Assembly (NCBI RefSeq): GCF_020097815.1
Contig: NZ_CP083663.1
Coordinates: 2,108,001 to 2,172,000, forward strand
Length of the DNA stretch: 64,000 nucleotides
Source: Haloprofundus salinisoli
GTDB taxonomy: Archaea; Halobacteriota; Halobacteria; Halobacteriales; Haloferacaceae
Direction: 5' to 3'
Positions 32,544 through 41,077 of this stretch are shown in pieces. The notes below the pieces were generated by a model, which worked only from the letters and a program-made list of their open reading frames with translations, made no database searches and was not told the origin of the DNA. Position 1 is the first letter of the stretch; each line of letters opens with the position of its first letter. The position numbers and the translations under genes are program-made.

Positions 32544-32936
32544 TCACTCGTACGACTCGTACGTCGCCGTCCCGACGTCGACGCGGACGAGGCTGTTCTC
32601 GGGCCACGCGTCCGGTTCCGCGCCGTACTTCGGATTGACACGACGCGCGGCGGCGGCGGTCTCCTCGTCGTCGTCGACTACCGTCGCCGTTCCGAGCAGC
32701 GTGACGCGCCACTTCGCCTCGCCGGCGTCGTCTTCCTGTACCGAGACGGCGACGCGCGGATTTCGCCGGACGTTTTCGAGTTTCTTCCCCGTCGTCAGGA
32801 GTTCGAGCGTCCCGTCGTCGTAGTGGTACCAGACGGGTGCGACGTGCGGCCGTCCGTCGACGCAGGTCGCAAAGTGCGCCATCATCGGCTTCGCGGTGAT
32901 TCGCTCCTCGACTGCCGGCGGAACCGTCTCGCTCAT
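32544..32936 (-). CDS. pyridoxamine 5'-phosphate oxidase-family flavin-binding protein
   Basis: 130 residues, PNPOx-like split-barrel of the small archaeal type. AHFATCVDGRPHVAPVWYHYDDGTLELLTTGKKLENVRRNPRVAVSVQ is the characteristic FMN- or F420-binding half-barrel. Such small members often bind F420 or FMN rather than making pyridoxal phosphate. The start at 32936 (MSETVPPAVEERI) fits the family. Convergent with the hydrolase gene; the beta-helix gene lies 51 nt upstream. Confidence 0.8.
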   Translation of the reverse strand: MSETVPPAVEERITAKPMMAHFATCVDGRPHVAPVWYHYDDGTLELLTTGKKLENVRRNPRVAVSVQEDDAGEAKWRVTLLGTATVVDDDEETAAAARRVNPKYGAEPDAWPENSLVRVDVGTATYESYE

Positions 32937-32987
32937 ACCGGAGATAGGTGTGCCGACGGGAAAACAGTCCTCCATCGCGTGCCGGGC

Positions 32988-34049
32988 TCAGTTGGCCGCG
33001 ACCGTGACGTTTCGACTTCCGCGTCGAACGGCGACTCCTCGTTCGTTGCCGGCCAGCGAGCTCTCCACAACGCGGCCGTCGTCGGACGACAGAAGCGTGA
33101 CGGCGCGCCCGTTGTTCCGCAGGTCGTTGCGCGCGACGAGCGCGCCGTTGCTCTCGATGAGGAGGACGCCGTCGCGGTTGTCTCGGACGTCGTTGTCCAG
33201 AACCCGGTTACCGTCGCTGTCGCGGAGTCGAACGCCGACGGCGTTGCCGACGACGGTGTTACCGTCGAGCGTCGTCTCGGTGGTTCCGTCGGCCAACGCG
33301 ACGCCGTACAGTCGGTTCGTCAGCGTCGTGTTCGTCACGCGCGTCCCGCGCGCGGCGGAACTCCAGACACCGGCGACGCGGTTCGAGACGGCGCGACTGT
33401 CCCGAACCGTGGTGTTTCGACTCCCGACGAGCGCAATACCGTGGTCGTTTCGGGCCGCCAGCACGCCCGTGAGCGTCGTGTTCGTCGCGTCGCCGACGAG
33501 GTGGACGCCGAACAGCGCGTTCTCGGTCGCGGTGACGTTTCGCAGGCGGTTCGAGCGACTTCGGTCCGACAGCGAGACGCCGTAGACGCTGTTTCGCGTC
33601 GCCGTCGCGGACGCGACGACGCTCTGATTGACCGCTCGGAGCGCGAGGCCGACCCGACTCTCCCGCGTCACGACTCCGTCGACGCGCAGGTTCGAGACCC
33701 GAGTCGCGCGCACCGAGTCGTCCCAGTTCGCAACGGTGAGATTACGTACGGTGACGTTTCTCGTCTGTCGCTCCCAGGATCCGACGACGACGCCCGCGGT
33801 ACCGAACCGGCCCTCGCCGCGCACCGCGTGACCGCCGCCGTCGACGACGACGTCGTTCGCACTGACGACGAGACACTGTCCGGCGTCGGTCGTGAGGTCC
33901 TGTGTCAGTTCGTACCGTCCCGGTTCGTCGAGTTCGGTACAGTCGCCGACGGGCGTGGCTCCCGCGTCGACCTGCGTCGGGCCGACGCCGAGACACGCCT
34001 GTGAGAGGCAGACGGCGGCGACGACGAGAGCGAGTTTGATGCCCGTCAT
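32988..34049 (-). CDS. exported parallel beta-helix (NosD-like) protein
   Basis: 353 residues. The N-terminus MTGIKLALVVAAVCLSQACLG is a signal peptide; the Cys could be a lipobox. From about residue 35 (ELTQDLTTDAGQCLVVSANDVVVDGGGHAVRGEG) the protein repeats about 22-residue units with N-x-x-x-x-N-x-x-G pattern (for example LFGVHLVGDATNTTLTGVLAARNDHGIALVGSRNTTVRDSRA), forming a right-handed parallel beta-helix of roughly ten turns. No catalytic residues of a pectate lyase are evident. Likely extracellular or membrane-associated, perhaps polysaccharide- or metal-handling. Many Asn-x-Ser/Thr sequons suggest N-glycosylation. Confidence 0.85.
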   Translation of the reverse strand: MTGIKLALVVAAVCLSQACLGVGPTQVDAGATPVGDCTELDEPGRYELTQDLTTDAGQCLVVSANDVVVDGGGHAVRGEGRFGTAGVVVGSWERQTRNVTVRNLTVANWDDSVRATRVSNLRVDGVVTRESRVGLALRAVNQSVVASATATRNSVYGVSLSDRSRSNRLRNVTATENALFGVHLVGDATNTTLTGVLAARNDHGIALVGSRNTTVRDSRAVSNRVAGVWSSAARGTRVTNTTLTNRLYGVALADGTTETTLDGNTVVGNAVGVRLRDSDGNRVLDNDVRDNRDGVLLIESNGALVARNDLRNNGRAVTLLSSDDGRVVESSLAGNERGVAVRRGSRNVTVAAN

Positions 34050-34169
34050 TTCAGCCGCGACCCCCGTTCATACGCTCTGGTCCACGAGGGGGAAAAAGAG
34101 CGTTTGCCCGCCGTCGGCGAGCCGTTCTGTCGTCGATACCGACCCCGTCACCGGTGGCCGAATCTGTCG

Positions 34170-34493
34170 TCAGTGGCCCGCACCGGTCGCCTGCAGGCCG
34201 ACGACGCCGAGGACGATGAGCCCGACGAAGCCGACGCGCGCGGCGGTGAACGGTTCGTCGAACAGGTAGATGCCCGCGATGGCGGTGCCGGCCGCGCCGA
34301 TGCCGGTCCAGACGGCGTACGCCGTGCCGACGGGGAGGTCCTCGACGGCCAGCGAGAGCAGGTAGACGCTCACCGCCATCGCCGCGAGGGTGCCGACGCT
34401 CGGCCAGAAGTTCGTGAACCCGTCGGTGTACTTCAGTCCGAGCGCCCACACCATCTCGAACGCGCCCGCGACGAGGAGGAGTAACCACGACAT
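34170..34493 (-). CDS. sugE: small multidrug resistance protein, SugE/Gdx guanidinium exporter type
   Basis: 107 residues with four membrane helices, the SMR dual-topology exporter family. [32 protein letters not shown] carries the essential Glu13 and the GLKYTxGF motif of the SugE/Gdx subgroup; [22 protein letters not shown] is the matching loop, which separates Gdx from EmrE. Gdx proteins export guanidinium with proton antiport. The start at 34493 is the first Met of the family. In a window with an agmatinase-like gene, guanidino-compound efflux is plausible but no link is shown. No guanidine riboswitch is recognised upstream. Confidence 0.9.
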   Translation of the reverse strand: MSWLLLLVAGAFEMVWALGLKYTDGFTNFWPSVGTLAAMAVSVYLLSLAVEDLPVGTAYAVWTGIGAAGTAIAGIYLFDEPFTAARVGFVGLIVLGVVGLQATGAGH

Positions 34494-34622
34494 GGCTCTC
34501 TCTCGGACCGTGTGGCACAAGACGCTGGTGTTCGCGTCCCGGCGCTCGCGCTCGACGCTTCGGTCGTCGACCCGACCACTTCGACGGTAGTGGCTTGCCG
34601 CTCGCGGTGGACGCTCTCAGCG

Positions 34623-35240
34623 ATGGCCCGACACGACGCACCCGACGCGAGAGGTCGAATCGACGCACTGAGCGACGGTCTGTTCGCCATTGTCCTCACG
34701 CTGCTCGTCCTCCAGTTCGAGGTACCGGCCGCCCCTCGCGGGCGGAGCGAGGCGGAGGTGTTGGCGACTCTGTGGGAGATGCGCTCGCTCGTCTTCAGCT
34801 ACCTCCTGAGTTTCTTCAGCGTCAGCCTCTACTGGCTCGTCCACCACGACCTCTTTCGCCACGTCGTCGACTACGACCGACGCCTCCTCTACCTGAACTT
34901 CGTCTACCTGCTCTTCGTCTCGTTTCTCCCGTTTCCCACGGAACTGCTCGGCACCTACGGCGGGGTAGTTGCATGGACGCTCTACGCGCTCAACCTGGCC
35001 GTAATCGGCCTGCTCACGACGGTTCTGTGGTGGTACACGGCTTCGCGCGACCTGCTCGAACCCGAACTCCGCCCCCGCGCGGCCAGATTCGTCGTCCTCC
35101 GTACGCTTATCGCGCCGACCGTGTTCATACTCTCCATCGGCGTCGCCGCCGTCGACGTCACCTTCGCCTACGCCACGCCGTTTCTCATCGGCCCCCTCCA
35201 GTCGCTGTGGACGCGGTGGTTCGACCTCTCCGGCTACTGA
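34623..35240 (+). CDS. TMEM175-like potassium channel
   Basis: 205 residues with about six membrane helices. The N-terminal signature RIDALSDGLFAIVLTLLVLQFEVP matches the prokaryotic TMEM175 family motif R-x3-F-S-D-G, with Leu in place of Phe. FSVSLYWLVHHDLFRHVVDYDRRLLYLNFVYLLFVSFLPFPTELLGTY is the second conserved block. Prokaryotic TMEM175 proteins are tetrameric, non-canonical K+ channels, a fitting role in a K+-accumulating halophile. The start at 34623 is the first Met before the signature. The adjacent sugE is divergent. Confidence 0.82.
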   Translation: MARHDAPDARGRIDALSDGLFAIVLTLLVLQFEVPAAPRGRSEAEVLATLWEMRSLVFSYLLSFFSVSLYWLVHHDLFRHVVDYDRRLLYLNFVYLLFVSFLPFPTELLGTYGGVVAWTLYALNLAVIGLLTTVLWWYTASRDLLEPELRPRAARFVVLRTLIAPTVFILSIGVAAVDVTFAYATPFLIGPLQSLWTRWFDLSGY

Positions 35241-35323
35241 GGCCTCGCTGATTCGCCGCACTCGGCCGCGTCGAGGACGTCTCCGACGCGCGGACTGTCT
35301 CCCCCGCGTTTGCGCTCGTCTCG

Positions 35324-36100
35324 TCAGTTCATCGCGGCCGGAATCCGTTCGATGATGTCGGTCGCGAGCAAGCCGTCTCCGTACTCCTCGTCGGCGAGCT
35401 CGCCCGCCTGGCCGACGAGCCAGGTTCCCAGTTTCGCCGCCTCGACGCGGTCGAACCCCCGTCCGAGAAGCGACCCGACGATACCGCAGAGCACGTCGCC
35501 GGTTCCGGCGACGGTCATCGCGGGCGTCCCCGTCTCGTTCGTCCAGTGGACGCCCTCGGCGAACACCTCGTCCGTCTCGCCGGTCAGTACGACCGTCGCG
35601 CTCGTCTCCGTCGCGAACTCGTCGAGCGAACCGTACTGGTCCTCGATGCGGTCGGTCTCGTCGGTGTCGGGGGTGAAAATCGTCCCGTCGAGGTCCGCAT
35701 CGGTCGCCGGGCGGATGGCGTCGGCGTCGACGACGACGGGGACGTCCGCGTCGGAGACGAGTCGCTGTACCGTCTCGGGGTCCGGGTCGTACAATCCCGG
35801 TCCGATGACGAGCGCGTCGCTCCAGTCGGCCAGCGTCTGCGCGGCGTCCAGCGACATCTCCGAGAAACGGTCGCTGGCGTACCGACTGACGAGCAGGTTC
35901 TTCGAGTGCCCGGCGACGATGGGGAATATCTCTTCGGGGGTGAGCGCCCGGACGACGTCAGACCCGGTCCGCAGCGCCGCCTCGCCGACGAGTGCGGGCT
36001 GATTCGTGAAGTCGATACTCCCGGCGATGACGCCGACTCTCCCGTTTTCTCCCTTGTCGGCTCCCGAGCCCTCGGTCAGTCGCTGCAAGAGTTCGTCCAT
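35324..36100 (-). CDS. nnrD: ADP/ATP-dependent NAD(P)H-hydrate dehydratase
   Basis: 258 residues, the ribokinase-like C-terminal domain of the YjeF family, which dehydrates the damaged cofactor NAD(P)HX back to NAD(P)H. Present: KGENGRVGVIAGSIDFTNQPALVGEAALRTGSD, VIGPGLYDPDPETV, DADAIRP, and the anion-hole motif TVAGTGDVLCGIVGSLL. The epimerase (NnrE) domain fused in many archaea is missing, so the epimerase must be encoded elsewhere. The start at 36100 is a natural N-terminus (MDELLQRLTEGSGADKGENGRV). Metabolite repair enzyme; cytosolic. Confidence 0.9.
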   Translation of the reverse strand: MDELLQRLTEGSGADKGENGRVGVIAGSIDFTNQPALVGEAALRTGSDVVRALTPEEIFPIVAGHSKNLLVSRYASDRFSEMSLDAAQTLADWSDALVIGPGLYDPDPETVQRLVSDADVPVVVDADAIRPATDADLDGTIFTPDTDETDRIEDQYGSLDEFATETSATVVLTGETDEVFAEGVHWTNETGTPAMTVAGTGDVLCGIVGSLLGRGFDRVEAAKLGTWLVGQAGELADEEYGDGLLATDIIERIPAAMN

Positions 36101-36292
36101 ACCGACGGAACGACGAGACGCCGTAAAGGCAGTGGGCCTGCAGAGTCATGTTCGTGGGTGTTCGCTTCGACGGGTTCGCTTTGGGGTTCGATGCTACGGT
36201 CGCCGTTGCCGTCGCTCTCCTGCCGCTGTCGCTGCTACCGTCGTTGCCGTCGCCGCAGATGACGCCGATGCTGCGGATGAGTGATTCGGGAT

Positions 36293-36685
36293 TCAGCTCT
36301 CGAGCGGATGTGAGACGTACACGTCCCGAGTGTCGACGATGGTGACTTCTCTGCCGTAGGCGCGGAACGAAAGCAGTCGGTCGTCGGCGACCTCCTCCCT
36401 CGGCAGTCTGAACACGGCGTCGAGCGCATCCAGATCTATCCAGTTGTACATCGGTTCGTCGAGTTCGTGCGGCGAACACCCCTCGGCTTGGGCGATGGCA
36501 AATACGACCGCTTCGCTCACTGGCTGGTCGTCGTTTACGCTATACCTGACGGCGGTCGTCGGCGGGTCGTCGTTCACGGCTGTGCTGTAGTCGGACTCGC
36601 CGAGGGGACCGTTCGACGGACCGTCGCTCCCGTCGTCTCCCCCGGAGGACCGCGTACGACTGAAATCGTCGTCGGTTGGCGTCAT
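36293..36685 (-). CDS. HalOD1-domain protein
   Basis: 130 residues. After a Gly/Ser/Asp-rich disordered N-terminus (first about 45 residues) comes a HalOD1 module: VRYSVNDDQPVSEAVVFAIAQAEGCSPHELDEPMYNWIDLDALDAVF and LLSFRAYGREVTIVDTRDVYV. It is stand-alone, without receiver or kinase. HalOD1 is inferred to be an output or protein-interaction domain in haloarchaeal signalling. Same strand as the bat-like regulator immediately upstream, 95 nt away, with which it may be co-expressed. Confidence 0.83.
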   Translation of the reverse strand: MTPTDDDFSRTRSSGGDDGSDGPSNGPLGESDYSTAVNDDPPTTAVRYSVNDDQPVSEAVVFAIAQAEGCSPHELDEPMYNWIDLDALDAVFRLPREEVADDRLLSFRAYGREVTIVDTRDVYVSHPLES

Positions 36686-36780
36686 CGTCGTTCGGTAGTT
36701 AGTGACGAGTCCGGTTGTGTTCGGCCATTCACCGGTGAAGACGTTTATACGGAAGGCCGATAGAAGCCTCGAATCACCGA

Positions 36781-37446
36781 TTACGCGCGTTTCGGCTGAA
36801 TGATGTCGGCGAGTCCCGTAGCTTCGATGAGCTTGGCTTGGCCGCGTCGAAGGCGTCCGGCGACGGCGCGCGGCGAAATATCGAAATTCGAGGCGAGTTC
36901 GTCAAGTGTGGTTCGGCGGGGTTCGTCGAAGTAACCGGCGCGGTACGCGACGGCTATCGTTTCGCGCTGCTCGGGCGTCATGCCGCCGAGCGGATCGTTC
37001 CGCCGGTCGGCGGACGGAGAGACGCGCGTGAGCGAGATGGGGACGTCGTTCTCGCGGCAGAACTGCGTGAACGCCGTCGCCCTGTCGCCGCCGGCGAACC
37101 GGACCGAAAAGTGCCACTCGACGGGGGTGGCTCGTGCCTCGAGAAGCGTTCCGTCGTTCCGTACGATACCGCGGAGCGTCCCGGCGGCCCCGTGGTTCCA
37201 CCGCGCGCTGAGGAGTGCCCCGTTGTCCACTCGGTCGATGATGCTGATGCGGTCGATGGCCGGTTCGCGCCGCGCCGCCGATACGAAGGCGTCCAACTCG
37301 CCGTCGAGCAGCCAGAAGAAGGGCATCACCGTGTCACCCGTGGGAACGATTCTGTCGATTTCGATACGTGTCTGCGGGTCGTCGCCGATCGATCGACCCA
37401 ACGCGCAGGCCTGCGTCGGGACGGTGAACGTGACGTTGACACTCAT
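36781..37446 (-). CDS. bacterio-opsin-activator-like HTH regulator
   Basis: 221 residues. The C-terminal 60 residues contain the HTH-10 type domain: MTPEQRETIAVAYRAGYFDEPRRTTLDELASNFDISPRAVAGRLRRGQAKLIEATGL, which matches the bat-like regulators of Halobacteria. The N-terminal 150 residues form the associated sensor-like region (IVRNDGTLLEARATPVEWHFSVRFAGGD). Probably a one-component transcription activator. The start MSVNVTFTVPTQACALG at 37446 fits. It stands directly upstream of a HalOD1 gene on the same strand. The ligand and regulon are unknown. Confidence 0.86.
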   Translation of the reverse strand: MSVNVTFTVPTQACALGRSIGDDPQTRIEIDRIVPTGDTVMPFFWLLDGELDAFVSAARREPAIDRISIIDRVDNGALLSARWNHGAAGTLRGIVRNDGTLLEARATPVEWHFSVRFAGGDRATAFTQFCRENDVPISLTRVSPSADRRNDPLGGMTPEQRETIAVAYRAGYFDEPRRTTLDELASNFDISPRAVAGRLRRGQAKLIEATGLADIIQPKRA

Positions 37447-37571
37447 ACTCGTGGGGTGAACCCCCGAGTAGATACCACTATCTGTTCTCTCTGTTTTCTG
37501 ACGCTCTCTGGCGGAGACTAAACCGGCGGTCAGGGCGACGTTTGACGGGTCTCGGCGCTGGCGTCCAACGT

Positions 37572-37919
37572 ATGAAAGCGGTGACGAAGGACGGACGCGA
37601 AGTAGAGTGCGCCGAGGTACGCGAACACGACCACGGGGTGATGCTGTACGACGGCGACGACCGGCAGGTCGGGTACGTCCCGTACGAGAGCCTCGAACAC
37701 GTCGTGCGGACCCGGTTGCCGGTCAGTTCCAGCAGTCTTCGGAGCGTCGGTTACGACGAAGACGAGGAAACGCTCGAACTCGAGTTCCACAGCGGCGGCG
37801 TCTACGAGTACGAGGGCGTCGCCGAGGAGACGTACGAAGAACTCCTCCACGCGTCCTCTCGCGGACGATACTTCCACGAAAACGTTCGCGGCGAGCACGA
37901 CTACCGACGGATTCTGTAG
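37572..37919 (+). CDS. KTSC-domain protein
   Basis: 115 residues. The C-terminal half (about 52-113), SSSLRSVGYDEDEETLELEFHSGGVYEYEGVAEETYEELLHASSRGRYFHENVRGEHDYRRIL, is a KTSC domain: the family's Lys-Thr-Ser-Cys-like cue is here RSVGYDE followed by the F/Y-x-S-G-x-x-Y-x-Y motif. The N-terminal half is a small beta-rich head (MKAVTKDGREVECAEVREHDHGVMLYDGDDRQVGYVPY). KTSC domains associate with RNA or lysyl-tRNA synthetase-related proteins in some bacteria; role here unknown. The start at 37572 (MKAVTKDG) is preferred. Confidence 0.82.
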   Translation: MKAVTKDGREVECAEVREHDHGVMLYDGDDRQVGYVPYESLEHVVRTRLPVSSSSLRSVGYDEDEETLELEFHSGGVYEYEGVAEETYEELLHASSRGRYFHENVRGEHDYRRIL

Positions 37920-38025
37920 GCGGTTCGGGGTCGGCGGCCGTCTCACCAACTCGGTCGGCGCTCGGCGGCAGGCGGTTCGCAGCGGACGGAACATTCGTGG
38001 CGGTGGCGGCCGTAGCTATCGGCGA

Positions 38026-38730
38026 ATGCAGGTGTCGATTTCGGTCGACGACAGGGAGCCGTCGACGCTCGTCTCGGCAGTCCGTGCACACGAGGACGTC
38101 GCGGCAGTGAACGTCTCACGACTCGCCTCGGGCGACATCGTCGTCGGCGACGCCCGCGAGACGCCGGTCCGCGCCGACGGGTCGCTCGACTCCGACGCGG
38201 CGGTCCTCGTGGCGTTCGAGCGAAAGACGGTGCGCGACTACGCCAGCTCGGTGTTTCGGCGCTCCGGAACTACGCTGGGTGACCAAGTCGAGCACATGAA
38301 CGCGGCCTACCCGCACTCGTACGTCCTGCTCGAGGGGAACCTCACCGACGTGGACGCGCTCGGCGACCGCGCCAGCGCGGTTCGCGGGTCGATGGCCTCC
38401 ATCACCGCCCGCGACGCGACGCCCGTGATTCCGTGCGGGACGCAGCGACTCCTCGTCGACGTCGCGGTTCGAATCGGGCGCAAGCACCTCGAATCGCCGT
38501 CGACTCGGCCGCTCCGCGCCGGCGCGGTGGCGAATCTGAACGAACCGGTGACGAAGCGGATGTACGGCTGTATCGCCGGGGTCGGCACCGAGACGGCGGC
38601 GGCGCTGTACGACGCCTACCCAACGGTCGAATCGGTTCTCTCGGCGACCGTCTCGGACCTCCAGCGAATCGAGGGTGTCGGCGAGGTGCGGGCGCGAGCC
38701 ATCCACGAGGCGTTTCGAAGCCGCGAGTAG
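38026..38730 (+). CDS. ERCC4-type (XPF-like) nuclease with C-terminal HhH
   Basis: 234 residues. The ERCC4 nuclease domain starts SISVDDREPSTLVSAVR, then VAFERKTVRDYASSVF supplies the ERKxxxD catalytic motif, with LLEGNL and GTQRLLVDVAVRIGR following. The C-terminus has tandem helix-hairpin-helix motifs (GCIAGVGTETAAALYDAYPTVESVLSATVSDLQRIEGVGEVRARAIHEAF). Such short archaeal proteins lack the helicase part of Hef; they cut branched or flap DNA and take part in repair. The start at 38026 is natural. Likely a dimer. Confidence 0.9.
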   Translation: MQVSISVDDREPSTLVSAVRAHEDVAAVNVSRLASGDIVVGDARETPVRADGSLDSDAAVLVAFERKTVRDYASSVFRRSGTTLGDQVEHMNAAYPHSYVLLEGNLTDVDALGDRASAVRGSMASITARDATPVIPCGTQRLLVDVAVRIGRKHLESPSTRPLRAGAVANLNEPVTKRMYGCIAGVGTETAAALYDAYPTVESVLSATVSDLQRIEGVGEVRARAIHEAFRSRE

Positions 38731-38815
38731 CCGTACCCAGCGCGCCACTCGACTCCGGTGAACACCGCCGGCGAACCCTACCTATACGGGACTGACCGTC
38801 GGTCCCTCCCACGCC

Positions 38816-39067
38816 ATGTCGACAGACCTGACCGACGACGACGAGGGGAAACCGCTTCTCGACGGATCGGGAGAGCACGTCGGCTTCGTGGCCGACGTGG
38901 AGGACGGAACCGCCCACGTCGACCCCGACCGCGACCTCGACGACGAGCTGAAGCAACGACTGGGGTGGGGACCCTCGGAGTCGGAGACGTACTCGCTCCG
39001 ACACGACGCTATCGACCGAGTGACCGAAGAGGTGATACGCCTGCGCGCCGACTACGGCGGCGAGTAG
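38816..39067 (+). CDS. small acidic haloarchaeal protein, PRC-barrel-like
   Basis: 83 residues, very acidic. MSTDLTDDDEGKPLLDGSGEHVGFVADVEDGTAHVDPDRDLDDELKQRLGWG reads like a PRC-barrel module (LLDGSGEHVGFVADVEDGTAHV), followed by DAIDRVTEEVIRLRADYGGE. PRC-barrel proteins bind RNA or act in ribosome biogenesis and cell division in archaea. The start at 38816 follows a short spacer after the ERCC4 gene. Tentative assignment by pattern only. Confidence 0.62.
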   Translation: MSTDLTDDDEGKPLLDGSGEHVGFVADVEDGTAHVDPDRDLDDELKQRLGWGPSESETYSLRHDAIDRVTEEVIRLRADYGGE

Positions 39068-39198
39068 AGACCGGTCACTAGGCCCTCGGAAACGGGTCTC
39101 GCGCTCGTCACACCCTTCGGGTCGGAAGACGACGCGCAAGCCCCGAAACGCGACTCGACGAACCGCCCGTTTGACCGCCGCTAGAGAGTTCACCCCTG

Positions 39199-39861
39199 AT
39201 GCTCGTTCTCGGAGACGCCCACGCCGACGACGCGGCGAACCGCCGCGCGCTGTTAGCCGCGTACCGTGCGGCCCAGGAAAATCCCGACGTAGACGCCGGA
39301 ACGGCGCTGCAACTCGGCGACTTGCACCACTACGACCTCCCGGTTCCGACCTGGTTCGTCGTCGGGAACAACGAGGCGTTCGACGTCGTCGAATCGATCC
39401 GTCGCGGCGACGCCTCGCTCACCGCGTCGCGGCCGCACCTACTGGCGAGTACCGCGGTCGAACTCGATGGCCTGCGCGTCGTCGGCCTCTCAGGGACGTA
39501 CGCGCCGACGCAGTACGCGAAACCGCGGGCCGAACTGCGCGGCGAGCGCCGCCGCCACTTCGTCCGAGAGGACGTAGCGCGCGCGAAAGCGCTCGGCGAC
39601 GCGGACGTCCTGCTCTGCCACCAAGCGCCGCACGGCCTCCTCAAAATCGGTGGCCGCGACGCCGGCTGCGACCCCGTCGACGAGGTGCTGCGAGCGCTCT
39701 CGCCGGAGCTCTGTCTCGTCGGCCACTACCACCGCCACGCCGAGGAGTCGCTCGGCGACACGCGGGTCGTCAGCCTCGCACCCGCGTGGCGACGGTACTA
39801 TTCGCTCGACCCCGAGACGCTGGCGCTCACGGCGTACGAGACCCTCGGCTCGGACGCGTAG
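39199..39861 (+). CDS. calcineurin-like metallophosphoesterase
   Basis: 220 residues, compact YfcE/MJ0936-like phosphoesterase. The five metal-binding blocks are present: LGDAHADDAANR (D-x-H), QLGDLHHYD (GD), VVGNNEAFD (GNxE), LLCHQAPHGLL (H), and LVGHYHRHAEE (GHxH). A di-metal phosphodiesterase or phosphatase. No signal peptide, so cytosolic. The start MLVLGDAHADD at 39199 places the first block at the N-terminus. Substrate unknown; nucleotide second messengers are possible. Confidence 0.88.
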   Translation: MLVLGDAHADDAANRRALLAAYRAAQENPDVDAGTALQLGDLHHYDLPVPTWFVVGNNEAFDVVESIRRGDASLTASRPHLLASTAVELDGLRVVGLSGTYAPTQYAKPRAELRGERRRHFVREDVARAKALGDADVLLCHQAPHGLLKIGGRDAGCDPVDEVLRALSPELCLVGHYHRHAEESLGDTRVVSLAPAWRRYYSLDPETLALTAYETLGSDA

Positions 39862-39957
39862 CGGACCGAGCGAGAGGACGAATTTCGCTCGTAGTGACTG
39901 TCCGTCGAACGCGACGTTCGCCGAGCGACTTTGCCGTCTCGGGTCGTCCGCCGACAC

Positions 39958-41049
39958 GTGTTTCGACGGACACTGCTTCGGAAGGGCGCTGCGGCGCTCG
40001 CCGCCGCGCAGATAGCGGTTCCGGGTCGCCGCGCCGGGACCGACGGCGTCGACGCCGACGCCATCGTCGGCAGCGCTACCGCAGACACCGTCGACGGCGC
40101 GCAGCCGACGTACCGAAACCCCGTCCACGACCGCGTTTTCGCCGACCCGGCGGTCGTCCGCGGCGACGACGGCGGCTTCTACGCCTACGGGACGTACAAC
40201 GACTGGGGAAGCGCTCGTCCGCGGCGACTGATTCCGATTCTTCGCTCCGAGAACCTCGTCCGCTGGACGTACGTCGGCGAGGCGCTCCGGCGCATTCCGG
40301 CGTGGCGAGGCTCCCGAGAGCTCGGACTCTGGGCGCCGGACGTGCGGCGAATCGGCGGACGGTACGTTCTCTACTACTCGCTCACGCGCTTCGGCGACGA
40401 CAACCCCGCCATCGGTGCCGCCGTCGCAGAGACGCCCGGCGGTCCGTTCGAGGACCGCGGGAGAGTGCTGCAGAGCGACGGCGTCGGTCTCCCGAACACC
40501 ATCGACCCGTGTCCGTACGTCGAGGACGGGACGCCGTACCTCCTCTTCGGGAGCCACCGGGGTATCTACGGCGTCCGCCTGACACCGAACGGACTGTCGG
40601 TCGCGGGCGATCCCTTCCAAATCACGGGCGACGGGGTCGAGGCGGCGTACGTCGTCCGGCGGAACGGCCGGTACTACCTGTTCGGCTCGCGCGGAACGTG
40701 TTGCGACGGGCTCGCGAGCACGTACCATCTCGTCGTCGGCCGCGCGGACTCACTACGGGGGCCGTATCGTAATCGGGCTGGAAATCGGCTGCTCGACGCG
40801 CCGGGAACGACGATTCTCCGCGGCGACGACACGTTCGCCGCACCCGGCCACAACGCCGTCGTCGTCGACGACAGCGGCGACTGGTGGCTCGTTTACCACG
40901 CCTACAAGCGGTCGAACCCGTGGGCGTGGTCGGGCGAAGTGCCGCGACGGGTGCTGATGCTCGACCAACTGGCGTGGAACGGCGGGTGGCCGACCGTCCC
41001 GACGGAGACGCCGAGTCGCGTCGCACCGGCACCGACTGTCGACCGGTGA
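39958..41049 (+). CDS. Tat-exported GH43-family glycoside hydrolase
   Basis: 363 residues from the GTG at 39958. The N-terminus VFRRTLLRKGAAALAAAQIAVPG is a Tat signal. The mature part is a GH43 five-bladed propeller: RNPVHDRVFADPAVVRGDDGGFYAYGTYNDW (base Asp), TIDPCPYVEDGTPYLLFGSH (pKa modulator Asp), GDGVEAAYVVRRNGRYYLFGS (acid Glu in VEAAY), and a C-terminal blade with VYHAYKRSN. Typical substrates are arabinan or xylan side chains. A TTG start at 39931 would add a short Arg-rich tail and is less likely. Secreted polysaccharide degradation is implied; companion sugar transporters are not in the window. Confidence 0.87.
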   Translation: MFRRTLLRKGAAALAAAQIAVPGRRAGTDGVDADAIVGSATADTVDGAQPTYRNPVHDRVFADPAVVRGDDGGFYAYGTYNDWGSARPRRLIPILRSENLVRWTYVGEALRRIPAWRGSRELGLWAPDVRRIGGRYVLYYSLTRFGDDNPAIGAAVAETPGGPFEDRGRVLQSDGVGLPNTIDPCPYVEDGTPYLLFGSHRGIYGVRLTPNGLSVAGDPFQITGDGVEAAYVVRRNGRYYLFGSRGTCCDGLASTYHLVVGRADSLRGPYRNRAGNRLLDAPGTTILRGDDTFAAPGHNAVVVDDSGDWWLVYHAYKRSNPWAWSGEVPRRVLMLDQLAWNGGWPTVPTETPSRVAPAPTVDR

Positions 41050-41077
41050 CCGCGGGCGGGTCAGTCGTCACCTGCCT

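Noticed and set aside
34500-34622. Guanidine riboswitch upstream of sugE
   Set aside because: No recognisable conserved helix or loop consensus can be seen, and riboswitches of this type are not expected in haloarchaea with leaderless mRNAs.
36148-36345. Plus-strand 65-codon frame with repeated Leu/Pro/Ser stretches
   Set aside because: Overlaps the stop of the HalOD1 gene and looks like low-complexity CCGTCG repeat translation.
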